Shown here in pieces: positions 46,008 through 55,029 of a stretch of 64,000 bases of DNA. The stretch's first letter is position 1. Every line of letters starts with the position of its first letter. A model generated the notes under the pieces. That model made no database searches. It saw only the letters and a program-made list of their open reading frames with translations, and was not told where the DNA came from. The translations under genes and the position numbers were made by a program. The stretch is taken from positions 33,174 to 97,173 of the forward strand of contig NZ_FNRK01000012.1 of the NCBI RefSeq assembly GCF_900107815.1, written 5' to 3'. Source of the stretch: Eubacterium aggregans. GTDB taxonomy: Bacteria; Bacillota; Clostridia; Eubacteriales; Eubacteriaceae.

Positions 46008-48650
46008 CTAATTGAGCTGCTCACCAATGAGTTCTTTAGCCTTTTCTAAAGCTTCAGATAACATTTCCGGCTTTTTCCCACCAGCTTGGGCCATATCCGG
46101 CCGGCCACCGCCACCGCCACCAGCAATGGAGGCCACCGATTTAATCAGTTTGCCTGCGTGGAACCCGCGTTTCACGATATCCTTGGTCGCTGTTGCGATA
46201 AAGTTAACCTTATCTTCTGTTTTTGTCCCCAATAAGACGATGCCCGACCCCATCCGGTCCTTAAGCATATCCGAGACATTGCGCAGCTCATCCATATCCA
46301 TCCCGTCCACCTCGGCAATGGTGGTTTGGACCCCACAGATAATGACCACCTGCTGATGAATATCTGCAATGAGGTTCCCGGCAAATTTCTGTTTAAGCTC
46401 AGCAATGACCTTTTCTTTATGGCGGTTTTGTTCATGGATTTCCTGGACCCGTTCTAAAAGGCTATCGGGAGCGGTCTTCAGAGCCTCGGCCACTTCCGTC
46501 AGGGTGTCGTCCATATGTTCCACCACATGGAGGGCATTCATCCCCGTGGCGGCTTCAATCCGTCTGATTCCTGCGGCCACACCGGTTTCACTTAAGATTT
46601 TAAACATCCCCACCTGGGCGGAGTTTGTAATGTGGCAGCCGCCGCAAAGCTCGATGGAGAAATCCCCAACCTTCACGACACGGACGGTTTCCCCGTATTT
46701 TTCCCCGAAGAGGGCCATGGCGCCCATGGAACGGGCATCATCGATGTTGGTTTCAAAGATGCTGACATCCTGGGCTTCCAAAATTTCTTTATTGACGATT
46801 TCTTCCACCTGGCGTTTTTCTTCCGCTGTCATGGGCTGGAAGTGGTTGAAGTCAAAGCGCATCCGGGTGGGAGAAACAAAGGACCCCGCCTGCTCCACAT
46901 GATCCCCAAGAACCATTTTTAAGGCTTTCTGCAGGAGGTGGGTGGAGGTGTGATTTCTCTGGGTGGCCGCCCGTAGATCCTTATCCACCTTCGTCGTGAC
47001 CACCTGGCCCACAGTAAAGGTTCCTGAAAGGACTTTACCGTAATGGATATGGCGGTTTAAGCTGCCCTTTTTACAATCCGTTACCTCAATCACAGCACCA
47101 TCCTCACCGAGGATTTGGCCCTTATCCCCAACCTGTCCACCGCTTTCAGCGTAGAAGGCGGTTTGATCCAGGAGAACCAGAACCTCGTCCCCAGCGGTGA
47201 TATTGTCCCGGAGATCTTCATCCCGGATGAGTCCTATAATCCGTCCCTGGGCTTCTAATTGATCGTAACCCACAAAGTTGACCAGGGCATCGGCTCCCAA
47301 GGGATTAAAGGGATCATCGGACCATACGGCGGTGTCGCTTTCTTCCCGGGCTTTCCGGGCCCGGGCGCGCTGTTCTTCCATGGCTTCCTGGAATTCCTCG
47401 ATGGATACGGTGAGTCCCCGTTCCTCCACAATTTCCTTGGTCAAATCGAAGGGGAAGCCATAGGTATCATACAGCTTGAAGGCTCCCCTGCCAGGGAATA
47501 CCGCTTCTTCCTGGGCGATAATCTCATCCAGTTCCATTTCCAGCAGATTCAGCCCCTGATCGATGGTTTCCTTAAAACGCTCTTCTTCGATCTTAATGAT
47601 TTTCTGGATATAGTCCAGCTTTTCATTGAGCTCAGGGTAGGCACCACCGGATACCCGGGCAACCTCCTTGGCGACATCGTATAAAAACAGTCCTTCAATC
47701 CCCAGGAGCTTGCCATGGCGGGCAGCCCGGCGGAGGAGACGACGAAGCACATACCCTCGACCTTCATTACTGGGCATAACCCCATCAGCAATCATAAAGG
47801 TGACGCTGCGAACATGGTCTGTAATCACACGGATGGATACATCATCATCGTATTTTGCCCCGTATTTGACACCGGCCTTTTGGCAAATATAGTTGAGGAC
47901 GTGGCCAATGGTGTCCACTTCAAAGATATTATCCACCCCCTGCATAATGGTGGCTAAACGTTCCAATCCCATACCGGTGTCGATATTAGGGTTGGCCAGG
48001 GGAGTGTAGTTGTCGCTTTCATCCCGATCAAACTGGGTGAAGACCAGGTTCCAAAATTCCACATAGCGGTCACAGTCGCAGCCGGGGCCACAGTTTGGAT
48101 TATCACAGCCGTATTTTTCGCCGCGATCGTAGAAGATTTCAGAGCAGGGACCACAGGGACCAGTGCCATGCTCCCAGAAATTATCTTCTTTGCCTAAACG
48201 GTAAATATGGCTTTCCGGAACCCCCACCACATCGTGCCATAAATCATGGGCTTCATCATCATCCAGGTAGACGGTGACGTATAATTTTTCCGGGTCCATT
48301 TCCATAACATCCGTACAAAATTCCCAGGCCCATGGAATGACTTCCTTTTTAAAATAATCCCCAAAGGAAAAGTTCCCCAGCATTTCAAAGAAAGTGCCGT
48401 GGCGGGCGGTTTTGCCCACATTATCAATATCCGGTGTCCGGATACACTTCTGACAGGTGGTCACTCGTTTGCGTGGGGGGATTTCATCCCCGGTAAAATA
48501 GGCCTTCATGGGCGCCATACCGGAGTTAATCAGCAGCAGGCTCTTATCATTGATGGGCACCAGGGGAAAGCTTTTAAGACGCAGATGGCCCTTGCTTTCA
48601 AAAAAGGCCAAAAACTGTTCACGTACTTCATTTAATCCTAATGGTTTCAA
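46008..48650 (-). CDS. alaS: Alanyl-tRNA synthetase
   Basis: Charges tRNA-Ala. The 880-residue protein has the class II catalytic core at the start (GHLRLKSFPLVP, RHGTFFEMLGNFSFGDYFK), the tRNA recognition region, the editing domain with HTSTHLL and CGGCHITN zinc ligands (about 565-675) and the C-Ala/DHHA1 domain with GGGGGGRPDMAQAGG. Start is TTG at 48650 with AGGAG six bases upstream. Expression is controlled by the T-box leader upstream. Confidence 0.98.
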   Translation of the reverse strand: MKPLGLNEVREQFLAFFESKGHLRLKSFPLVPINDKSLLLINSGMAPMKAYFTGDEIPPRKRVTTCQKCIRTPDIDNVGKTARHGTFFEMLGNFSFGDYFKKEVIPWAWEFCTDVMEMDPEKLYVTVYLDDDEAHDLWHDVVGVPESHIYRLGKEDNFWEHGTGPCGPCSEIFYDRGEKYGCDNPNCGPGCDCDRYVEFWNLVFTQFDRDESDNYTPLANPNIDTGMGLERLATIMQGVDNIFEVDTIGHVLNYICQKAGVKYGAKYDDDVSIRVITDHVRSVTFMIADGVMPSNEGRGYVLRRLLRRAARHGKLLGIEGLFLYDVAKEVARVSGGAYPELNEKLDYIQKIIKIEEERFKETIDQGLNLLEMELDEIIAQEEAVFPGRGAFKLYDTYGFPFDLTKEIVEERGLTVSIEEFQEAMEEQRARARKAREESDTAVWSDDPFNPLGADALVNFVGYDQLEAQGRIIGLIRDEDLRDNITAGDEVLVLLDQTAFYAESGGQVGDKGQILGEDGAVIEVTDCKKGSLNRHIHYGKVLSGTFTVGQVVTTKVDKDLRAATQRNHTSTHLLQKALKMVLGDHVEQAGSFVSPTRMRFDFNHFQPMTAEEKRQVEEIVNKEILEAQDVSIFETNIDDARSMGAMALFGEKYGETVRVVKVGDFSIELCGGCHITNSAQVGMFKILSETGVAAGIRRIEAATGMNALHVVEHMDDTLTEVAEALKTAPDSLLERVQEIHEQNRHKEKVIAELKQKFAGNLIADIHQQVVIICGVQTTIAEVDGMDMDELRNVSDMLKDRMGSGIVLLGTKTEDKVNFIATATKDIVKRGFHAGKLIKSVASIAGGGGGGRPDMAQAGGKKPEMLSEALEKAKELIGEQLN

Positions 48651-48674
48651 TTTAATCTCCTTTTATTTTTTTCC

Positions 48675-48930
48675 AGGGCAAAAAGCGAAGAGCCCCATCC
48701 CCATAGGGACGAAGCTCTTTATTGATATCCGCGGTACCACCCAGATTAGCACCAGTCGGTGCTCTCTTTTGCATAACGGCGCATCACCGTCATCCCCTAG
48801 GGCTGTAGCCTTCAGGGATAAAGCTCGAATGGGGCCTCCTTGCGATTTCCATAGAAGCTTCCAGCACCGCTTCTTCTCTGGGATGGTCTAACGCAACGTC
48901 ATCATTCTCATTGCCTGTATTTATTACTAG
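48675..48930 (-). promoter_or_regulatory. T-box riboswitch of alaS (tRNA-Ala sensing)
   Basis: The leader contains the invariant T-box GGGTGGTACCGCGG (48740-48727) and an intrinsic terminator (AGAGC..TCGTCCC against GGGATGGGGCTCT, 48679-48720, then TTTTT). The 5' part shows stem I elements with AGAAGCGGTGCTGGAAGCTTCT as the distal loop. The specifier is probably GCC in GGAGGCCCCATTC near 48835. Uncharged tRNA-Ala pairs with the specifier and the T-box and prevents termination. Confidence 0.95.
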
Positions 48931-48935
48931 TAATC

Positions 48936-48963
48936 ATTATAACAAAGCTAATGGATTTGTCAA
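48936..48963 (-). promoter_or_regulatory. alaS promoter
   Basis: TTGACA (48963-48958) and TATAAT (48941-48936), 16-bp spacer. The -35 overlaps the stop codon of the AI-2E gene upstream. Confidence 0.8.
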
Positions 48964-50045
48964 TCCTCATTTTTCGGAGCAGTGGGTAAGTCTGCCTTTG
49001 CCTGGGCAAATCCGGCCACCAGGTATTTCATAACGACGCGTACGGTCCCCATAAGCGGCACCGCTAAAATCATCCCAAGGCCACCGAACATGGCGCCAAA
49101 AAAGAAGATTGAAAAGATGATCAGAACCGGATGGAGGCCCACATCCCCTGACATTAGGGCGGGTGCCACCACATTACCACAAATAACTTGAACAATACCC
49201 ATCCATACCAGGATATATACCATCAGAATCGGGCTGGTGAACAAGGCCATCACACAAATGACCACCATCCCTACTGCAGGTCCAAAATAAGGAATCATCG
49301 TCGTCACCCCAGCAATAACACCAATGATGCTGGCATAGGGTAATCCAATGACAGAGGCGCCCACACCCGTTAAAATCCCAGCTAAAATCGACATCAGGCC
49401 CTGTCCCCGGATAAATCCGCCGATGACCATGTCGATATCACAAAACATCTTACGGATTTCATCCCGAAAATCAATGGGCACTAAATACATGAGCGCATTG
49501 GTAAAGACTTCCTTGTCCATGAGCAGCATGATCATCACCAGGGGAATGATGACTAAATTCATCAGCTGGCCACTATTGGCAATGAGGAAATTGGATAACC
49601 CCTGGAGCATCTGCCCCACGGTGGACCCAAGGGTCTTAAGGGTTTGTTCTAAGTTTAAGTATTGGGACATCCCCGAAGCATTGTACTTCGCAATAAAATC
49701 CTGGATGTCATTGGTATACCGTGAGAGACTCTCAATCATCTGTGGAATATTGGCTACTAAGGAGGCGATATTACTAATTAAATTCGGCACAAAGCTCAGG
49801 AAGGCTAAAACAATGATAGCCAGGAGTGCCAAGACGACAATCGCAACGGAAAGGCCACGTTTTATTCCCTTGCCCTCCAACATCCGAACCAATGGATTCA
49901 AAAGATAAGCAAAGATAATGGCTAAAAAGAATGGCATAAACATACTGGAAAGTGTCGGCCAGATCATTAAAAAAACGACAATGACAAAGGCCATGATCAC
50001 ACAATTCGTGATAAGAATCCGTTTCTTTTCCGGTGAAAGTTTCAT
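48960..50045 (-). CDS. AI-2E family permease
   Basis: 361 residues with seven or eight transmembrane helices and the family motifs PFFLAIIFAYLLNPLV near 35, FIRGQGLMSILAGILTGVG near 215 and GVTTMIPYFGPAVG near 250. Members have been linked to autoinducer-2 export, Na/H antiport or amino acid export; which applies here is unclear. It follows the PRC-barrel gene by two bases. Confidence 0.9.
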   Translation of the reverse strand: MKLSPEKKRILITNCVIMAFVIVVFLMIWPTLSSMFMPFFLAIIFAYLLNPLVRMLEGKGIKRGLSVAIVVLALLAIIVLAFLSFVPNLISNIASLVANIPQMIESLSRYTNDIQDFIAKYNASGMSQYLNLEQTLKTLGSTVGQMLQGLSNFLIANSGQLMNLVIIPLVMIMLLMDKEVFTNALMYLVPIDFRDEIRKMFCDIDMVIGGFIRGQGLMSILAGILTGVGASVIGLPYASIIGVIAGVTTMIPYFGPAVGMVVICVMALFTSPILMVYILVWMGIVQVICGNVVAPALMSGDVGLHPVLIIFSIFFFGAMFGGLGMILAVPLMGTVRVVMKYLVAGFAQAKADLPTAPKNED

Positions 50046-50046
50046 T

Positions 50047-50571
50047 TCAGTCCTCCCCTAAAACCTTATTGAACACACCACCACTCCTCTTGGATTGTGG
50101 GATTTCATAAAAATAATGCTGATAATGGATCACCCCATCCTGAGATGTCATCTGATCCATGGGAATGACAGCATATCCCCGATCCATATCATCAAAGAAG
50201 CTTCTGGAAATCTCAAATTCCTGTACTTTACAATCCTCTCCAACCCGGGCATCCGCCACCCGTCCGATGAGGGTCCCGGCGTAATCGACAACCGTTAGCT
50301 TGAACAGGGAATCACTGCCTGCCATGGCGGCCTTCATTTCCTTGGCTGATAAACGCTTCAAGGCCGACTCATCTGACAGCTTCAATACATCCGCCGACAA
50401 GGTGACAACATCCTCCGGGCGAATAAAAAGGGCTTTACTCCATAACCCTCCCATGGAGAGCACCAGAGCGTCTATGCGCCCATCCCGAATCCGGATATCT
50501 TTTATCAGTCCTCGGACCTGTCCATTTTCGCCACAATGGACTGGCAAGTTGATCCATCGACTTGCTTTCAT
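50047..50571 (-). CDS. PRC-barrel domain protein
   Basis: 174 residues with two weak beta-barrel repeats (1-75 and about 90-165): LPVHCGENGQVRGLIKDIRI and VVDYAGTLIGRVADARVGED are typical PRC-barrel strands. Members occur as RNA-processing (RimM-like) or sporulation (YlmC-like) proteins. Immediately upstream of the AI-2E gene. Function not known. Confidence 0.75.
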   Translation of the reverse strand: MKASRWINLPVHCGENGQVRGLIKDIRIRDGRIDALVLSMGGLWSKALFIRPEDVVTLSADVLKLSDESALKRLSAKEMKAAMAGSDSLFKLTVVDYAGTLIGRVADARVGEDCKVQEFEISRSFFDDMDRGYAVIPMDQMTSQDGVIHYQHYFYEIPQSKRSGGVFNKVLGED

Positions 50572-50633
50572 ATCTTCACTCCTTTACAGCATATCTGCAT
50601 ATTATTATACCACAGCTCTTCTTTCAATATATT

Positions 50634-50662
50634 AAAAAAACCGCAAGATGCGGTCTTTTTTT
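50634..50662 (-). terminator. Terminator of the isc operon
   Basis: GACCGCATCTTGCGGT hairpin followed by seven T on the minus strand, right after iscU. Confidence 0.85.
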
Positions 50663-50670
50663 GACAAGCT

Positions 50671-51048
50671 TTACACCTGTTTTGATTTATAATCCTCAAT
50701 GGCAGCGGCAATGGCTTCAGCAGCCAATACGGAGCAGTGAATTTTTTCATGGGGCAGGCCACCTAAGGCCTCGACCACTTCAGAGTTTTTCAGCTTAGCG
50801 GCATCCTCAATGGACCGACCCTTAATCATCTCCGTTGCCATGGAGCTGGTAGCAATCGCCGCCCCACAGCCAAAGGTTTTAAAGCTTGCGTCCTCAATTA
50901 TCCCATCGTCTGAGATTTTAAGGTACATTTTCATAATATCGCCACAAGCGGGGCTTCCCACCTGTCCCACAGCATTGGCATCGGCCATTTCACCGACATT
51001 CTTTGGGTTTTGGAATTCTTCCATAACCTTATCTGTATATTCCATCAT
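50671..51048 (-). CDS. iscU: Fe-S cluster scaffold protein IscU/NifU-N
   Basis: 125 residues. Three conserved cysteines assemble the cluster: GSPACGD near 35, FGCGAAIATSSM near 61 and EKIHCS near 104. An Asp next to the first Cys is present. ATG at 51048 has GGAGG nine bases upstream. Last gene of iscR-iscS-iscU, the compact clostridial Isc set without hscAB or fdx. Confidence 0.95.
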   Translation of the reverse strand: MMEYTDKVMEEFQNPKNVGEMADANAVGQVGSPACGDIMKMYLKISDDGIIEDASFKTFGCGAAIATSSMATEMIKGRSIEDAAKLKNSEVVEALGGLPHEKIHCSVLAAEAIAAAIEDYKSKQV

Positions 51049-51113
51049 TGTATTGTTCCTCCAATTTTTCTTTATTTTTCAGCATTTTGTTTTTTATTAA
51101 ATTTTAACCATTT

Positions 51114-52319
51114 CTAATGATGATGATGACCATGATCGTACACAGCGTCATCAATGGGGGTACTGGCATCAACGGGCGACATCATACGAAGGCGTTCGAT
51201 AATGGTGACCAGATTATCCACCACAAAATCGATATCTTCCCTGGTAGTATGACGGCCGATGGTCAGCCTGAGGGAGCCATGGGCTATTCCAGCGGGCAGA
51301 CCAATGGCTAAAAGTACATGGGAAGGGTCCAGAGAACCCGAGGTACATGCCGATCCACTGGATCCGGCCACCCCAATGAGGTCTAAGCTCAATAGAATGG
51401 ACTCGCCTTCAATGTATTCAAAACAAAAATTCGCATTCCCAGGCAAACGCTCGGTTGGATGTCCATTTAGACGCACCTGAGGAATTTTGGTCATTACCCC
51501 TTCAATGAGGGCATCCCTCAAATCCTTCATGTGGGCAATGTTCGCATCCATTTCTTCACTGGCTAACTCAGCAGCTTTTCCAAACCCCACAATAGCAGGG
51601 GTGTTTTCCGTTCCAGCACGGCGTCTCCGTTCCTGGGCCCCGCCGTCGATTAAATTTTCAATGGGAACACCCTTTCGGATATACAGGGCGCCAACCCCTT
51701 TGGGACCGTAAATCTTATGACTGGACAGGGACATTAAATCAACATTCAGGTCCTTTACGTCAATGGGAATGTTCCCCAGAGCCTGGACCGCGTCTGTATG
51801 GAAGATGATCCCTTTGGGCTTGACGATTTCGGCAATGGCCTTAATGGGCTCCACAGTCCCAATTTCATTATTAGCAAACATAATGGACACCAGGATGGTT
51901 TCATCCCGAATGGCCGCTTTTAAATCTTCCAGGGAAATCAACCCATATTCATCCACTGGCAGATAGGTTACTTCAAAACCCTCCCGTTCCAGTGTCTGAC
52001 AAGTGTGAAGCACGGCGTGGTGTTCAATAGTCGTAGTAATAATATGGTTCCCTTTTTTTCTGTTTTTTCGGGCAACCCCTTTAATCGCCCAGTTGTCCGA
52101 TTCGGAACCCCCAGCCGTGAAATACACTTCTTTGGGATCAGCACCGATAATATCAGCAACCTGGCGCCGGGCGTTTTCCACCGCCCGCTTGGCTTCGTGT
52201 CCTTCCTGATATACGGATGAGGGATTCCCGTAGTATTCAGAGAAATAAGGAAGCATCTCTGGCAGTACCCGTTCATCCACCGGTGTGGTGGCCGCATTGT
52301 CTAAATATATCCGTTTCAT
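51114..52319 (-). CDS. iscS: Cysteine desulfurase IscS/NifS
   Basis: PLP enzyme that passes persulfide sulfur to IscU. 401 residues: YLDNAATTP start, TTTIEHHAV, PLP lysine in LSSHKIYGPKG near 205 and active Cys in SGSACTSGS near 327. The C-terminus ends in a histidine-rich DHGHHHH tail that is not part of the usual family end. It lies between iscR and iscU. Confidence 0.96.
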   Translation of the reverse strand: MKRIYLDNAATTPVDERVLPEMLPYFSEYYGNPSSVYQEGHEAKRAVENARRQVADIIGADPKEVYFTAGGSESDNWAIKGVARKNRKKGNHIITTTIEHHAVLHTCQTLEREGFEVTYLPVDEYGLISLEDLKAAIRDETILVSIMFANNEIGTVEPIKAIAEIVKPKGIIFHTDAVQALGNIPIDVKDLNVDLMSLSSHKIYGPKGVGALYIRKGVPIENLIDGGAQERRRRAGTENTPAIVGFGKAAELASEEMDANIAHMKDLRDALIEGVMTKIPQVRLNGHPTERLPGNANFCFEYIEGESILLSLDLIGVAGSSGSACTSGSLDPSHVLLAIGLPAGIAHGSLRLTIGRHTTREDIDFVVDNLVTIIERLRMMSPVDASTPIDDAVYDHGHHHH

Positions 52320-52363
52320 AAGTCTAACACCTCTTTCAATACCTCTATCTTAATTGATTTATC

Positions 52364-52798
52364 TTAATCTTCTACTGGTAAAACCGCACCACTCTGGATA
52401 AGCAAATCCTCCAAAGTCCGATGGTCAATAATCCCCCGGATACTATCCTGGACTTCCATCCACAATCCCCGGGTGACACAATCTGCGGATTTTTTACAGA
52501 CAAAACCTTCAGGACCACCAACACATTCGGCCAATTCAATGGGCCCCTCTAATGCGTCAATAATCTGTCCCACTGTGATCTCTGCCGGTGGCCTGGACAG
52601 CTGGTAGCCGCCACGGGCACCACGCAAGCTTTTAATGAGTCCTGATTTTTTTAGGGCTGAAAATAATTGCTCCATGTAGGCGTTGGAGAAGTCCTGAATC
52701 GCCGCAATCTCTTTAATCGATATGGGTCCGTCACCATAACGCCGGGCTAATTCATACATAGCCAACACGCCATATCGGCCTTTCGTCGACAATCGCAT
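52364..52798 (-). CDS. iscR: Rrf2-family regulator, IscR-like
   Basis: 144 residues. Winged helix at the N-terminus (MRLSTKGRYGVLAMYELA, EIAAIQDFSNAYMEQLFSALKKSGLI). The cluster-binding loop has cysteines in ECVGGPEGFVCKKSADC (about 91-107). It likely represses or activates the isc operon according to Fe-S status. AAAGGAGG precedes ATG at 52798; promoter TTGCAA/TATAAT at 52871-52844. Confidence 0.93.
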   Translation of the reverse strand: MRLSTKGRYGVLAMYELARRYGDGPISIKEIAAIQDFSNAYMEQLFSALKKSGLIKSLRGARGGYQLSRPPAEITVGQIIDALEGPIELAECVGGPEGFVCKKSADCVTRGLWMEVQDSIRGIIDHRTLEDLLIQSGAVLPVED

Positions 52799-52843
52799 TC
52801 GTCTTCCTCCTTTATTCCTAGTATTCCACTTGGATTTAATGGT

Positions 52844-52871
52844 ATTATAACATGTTTCGTAAATGTTGCAA
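52844..52871 (-). promoter_or_regulatory. isc operon promoter
   Basis: TTGCAA (52871-52866) and TATAAT (52849-52844) with a 16-bp spacer, about 46 bp upstream of iscR. An imperfect AT-rich dyad around the -10 might bind IscR. Confidence 0.65.
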
Positions 52872-52899
52872 GCCCCTAGGTTGTTTTTTTCTCAAAAAT

Positions 52900-52943
52900 T
52901 AAGAAAAACGGAGGATTCGAACCCATAGGCTCGACCTCCGTTT
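52900..52943 (-). terminator. Terminator of the NERD-HRDC gene
   Basis: A very stable hairpin (AACGGAGG-TCGAGCC with GGTTCGA-A-TCCTCCGTT, loop TATG) followed by TTTTT on the minus strand, 11 nt past the stop at 52954. The TTCGAAT part superficially resembles a tRNA T-loop, but no tRNA fold is present. Confidence 0.85.
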
Positions 52944-52953
52944 AAAGTATGCA

Positions 52954-54036
52954 TTAACTCGGTGCATGTTTAACCATCGTGATGATGGCATTGCCATAAG
53001 TATTACAGCGATCTGCGTTAAATCCAGGAATCGTCCGCAGCTCCTTTAAGGTTTGGGGCTTCATATTAACAATGCCATCCAAGGCCCGATTGTCAAAGAT
53101 TTCAAAGACTGAAATCCTCTGGGCATCTGCTTGCTGCTTGCGCCACAACACCAGAGCGTCCCGCAGGGCCAGTTCTGAACGGGTAAAGCGGTCTTCCGGA
53201 CGATATTTTTTAATATGACGGGCCTCCCGGATTTTCTCCCGTTCCTCCGAAGACAGTTCCGTCAAAACATCCCCGGTCACTGCCCGGGCCTCTTCACAGG
53301 CACTTTCTTCCTGACGTTTTGCCTCCCGGGCTGCTTCCATTTCTTCTTTTAGTGCCTGAAGCCGGACCTCTAGCTGGTCGGATTTTTCAAGGACATCGAG
53401 GACCTGTTCAAACTGCGTCATTTCCTCTGCGGAGAAAACTGGATCAGAGACCATCATATCCTTTTCCAGTACACGGGTGAAATCCTTGGTGTTTAGCACC
53501 CGGGCATTTCCAGTGACTTCCACTGAGCGCAGCTCACACCGATCACTGAATACCACATAGGATTTATACAAGCTCCCATCCGTACTCGGGAAAAAGGCCA
53601 TAAAATCTGTAATGGCCCCATCATTTTCCCAAATGGGATTTTCCACAAAATTACGCTCATCTGTTGCAATAAAATGGGTCCACCAGTGGCTTTCCTCCCG
53701 GCCGAGGATCCACCCCTCCATATCCATATAGTGAAAGACATAAATACCCGAAGCACAAAGCATCACCAAAGGCAAAACCGCTGTGCTGCCATTCTCCCGG
53801 GGGACATATAGATTCGTGTAAACCTTGCTTTTCCCAACATCGATGGCTTCTATCATTTGGGTGAGCATTTGTTCACTGGGATTGTCCCGGCTAAAATCAA
53901 TGACAGGCATTAGTACTTCTGCCGTTTCTTTTTTAGATTCTGTAACGCTAAACTTCTTTTTCGTTATAAAAACAATGACTCCAACGATGACGATGAGTAT
54001 TGCAAAATAGACGATTCCTAAGACTGGTGAAATCAT
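52954..54036 (-). CDS. Membrane-anchored NERD and HRDC domain protein
   Basis: 360 residues. One N-terminal transmembrane helix (about 4-24), a NERD-like domain (about 55-170; VYTNLYVP, MLCASGIYVFHYMDMEGWI, NFVENPIWEND), a coiled segment rich in Glu/Arg (about 215-260) and a C-terminal HRDC domain (about 285-355; LRDALVLWRKQQADAQ, LKELRTIPGFNADRCNTYGN). NERD domains are related to nucleases and HRDC domains bind nucleic acid in RecQ and RNase D. The combination suggests a membrane-tied nucleic-acid enzyme; activity is unproven. Confidence 0.75.
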   Translation of the reverse strand: MISPVLGIVYFAILIVIVGVIVFITKKKFSVTESKKETAEVLMPVIDFSRDNPSEQMLTQMIEAIDVGKSKVYTNLYVPRENGSTAVLPLVMLCASGIYVFHYMDMEGWILGREESHWWTHFIATDERNFVENPIWENDGAITDFMAFFPSTDGSLYKSYVVFSDRCELRSVEVTGNARVLNTKDFTRVLEKDMMVSDPVFSAEEMTQFEQVLDVLEKSDQLEVRLQALKEEMEAAREAKRQEESACEEARAVTGDVLTELSSEEREKIREARHIKKYRPEDRFTRSELALRDALVLWRKQQADAQRISVFEIFDNRALDGIVNMKPQTLKELRTIPGFNADRCNTYGNAIITMVKHAPS

Positions 54037-54182
54037 GGTTTTCTCCTTTTTTCAAGATGCACCCATTATATCATAAAACCATAATCATAGATTAACTTTC
54101 TTTCAAAGGATATCCAGAATACCAATTTGAGTGATCATTGCTCCTGTTTTATCCCCATGAAACAATCTATTCTGTTTTTGGA

Positions 54183-54632
54183 TCAGCGGTCCCTTTCATC
54201 ATCCTTGTTTTTGTTGAGTACAGGCAATGATTGAGCCTTGGATTTAGATTTCTCATCAAAGGTTGACACATAAAGATATTTGCGAATGCCAAAGAGAATG
54301 GCGATTCCGATGATGCACAGCAGATATTCCAGTGCCGATGCGTGCTCCACCACTAACTGACGGGCAATAGAAAATAAAAGAATCTCAATCACCGAGCCTG
54401 GGGTTTGCTTGATCAGCATTTTTAAAAATTCAACCCCAATGATCACACTAAAGGCCTTTCCTAAGAAATCGGAAAGTCCAAAAATATCGGCATTAGTCTG
54501 CGTGATTCCCGTGTATAGCTGTAATCCTAAAGCGACCAATGCTGCCAACAATGCAATAATTAACATCACTGCAATGATGAGCTCAAAATAATAAACGAAA
54601 TGTAACACTTTTTGAAAGAACTTATTTGTCAT
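54183..54632 (-). CDS. PsiE-like membrane protein
   Basis: 149 residues with four transmembrane helices and a charged cytoplasmic tail (KNKDDERDR). The central GVEFLKMLIKQTPG and ARQLVVEHASALEYLL segments resemble the phosphate-starvation-inducible PsiE family. Function unknown. It is alone between the NERD-HRDC gene and SRP RNA. Confidence 0.7.
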   Translation of the reverse strand: MTNKFFQKVLHFVYYFELIIAVMLIIALLAALVALGLQLYTGITQTNADIFGLSDFLGKAFSVIIGVEFLKMLIKQTPGSVIEILLFSIARQLVVEHASALEYLLCIIGIAILFGIRKYLYVSTFDEKSKSKAQSLPVLNKNKDDERDR

Positions 54633-54718
54633 ACGACTTACTATATTCCCTTCTCTGCAGAATTTACTGCGTCTTCTTTTATTATCTAATTTGTAAGCGT
54701 TATGTCAAGTGGAATTAT

Positions 54719-54747
54719 TTGACATGTCTCTCTTTATTCTGTATAAT
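54719..54747 (+). promoter_or_regulatory. SRP RNA promoter
   Basis: Perfect TTGACA (54719-54724) and TATAAT (54742-54747), 17-bp spacer; start near 54754. Confidence 0.9.
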
Positions 54748-54753
54748 AAGTGA

Positions 54754-55025
54754 ATCACACTAGACGGGGAGGTAGCGGTGCCCTGTAACCTGCAATCCGC
54801 TATAGCAGGGTTGAATTCCCCAAAGAGGTTCCATTTTTTAGAGTCTGCCGGTATTAAGTGGTGTTGACGTTTGGACCCTCCGCAATAAAAACTTATGAAC
54901 CCTGTCAGATCCGGAAGGAAGCAGCAGTAAGTAAGACCTTTTATGTGCCGGAGGATTATCTGAATTGAGCTAACTGATAGTGTAACGTCTGAAGGATGTC
55001 TATCGATGCGGGGTGTGTGTTTTTT
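54754..55025 (+). ncRNA. ffs: Signal recognition particle RNA, large (Alu-containing) type
   Basis: The SRP RNA of about 270 nt contains the domain IV tetraloop region GATCCGGAAGGAAGCAGCA (near 54912-54930), flanked by ATGAACCCTGTCA, which binds Ffh. The 5' part (GGGGAGGTAGCGGTGCCCTGTAACC) forms the Alu domain, as in Bacillus scRNA. The 5' CACAC pairs with the 3' GTGTG next to the terminal T run. It is the only clear plus-strand gene between 40 and 55 kb. Confidence 0.96.
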
Positions 55026-55029
55026 TATT

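Noticed and set aside
52905..52942. Sequence resembling a tRNA T-arm (GGTTCGAATCC)
   Set aside because: It forms one long hairpin with a T run and no acceptor, D or anticodon arm, so it is a terminator.
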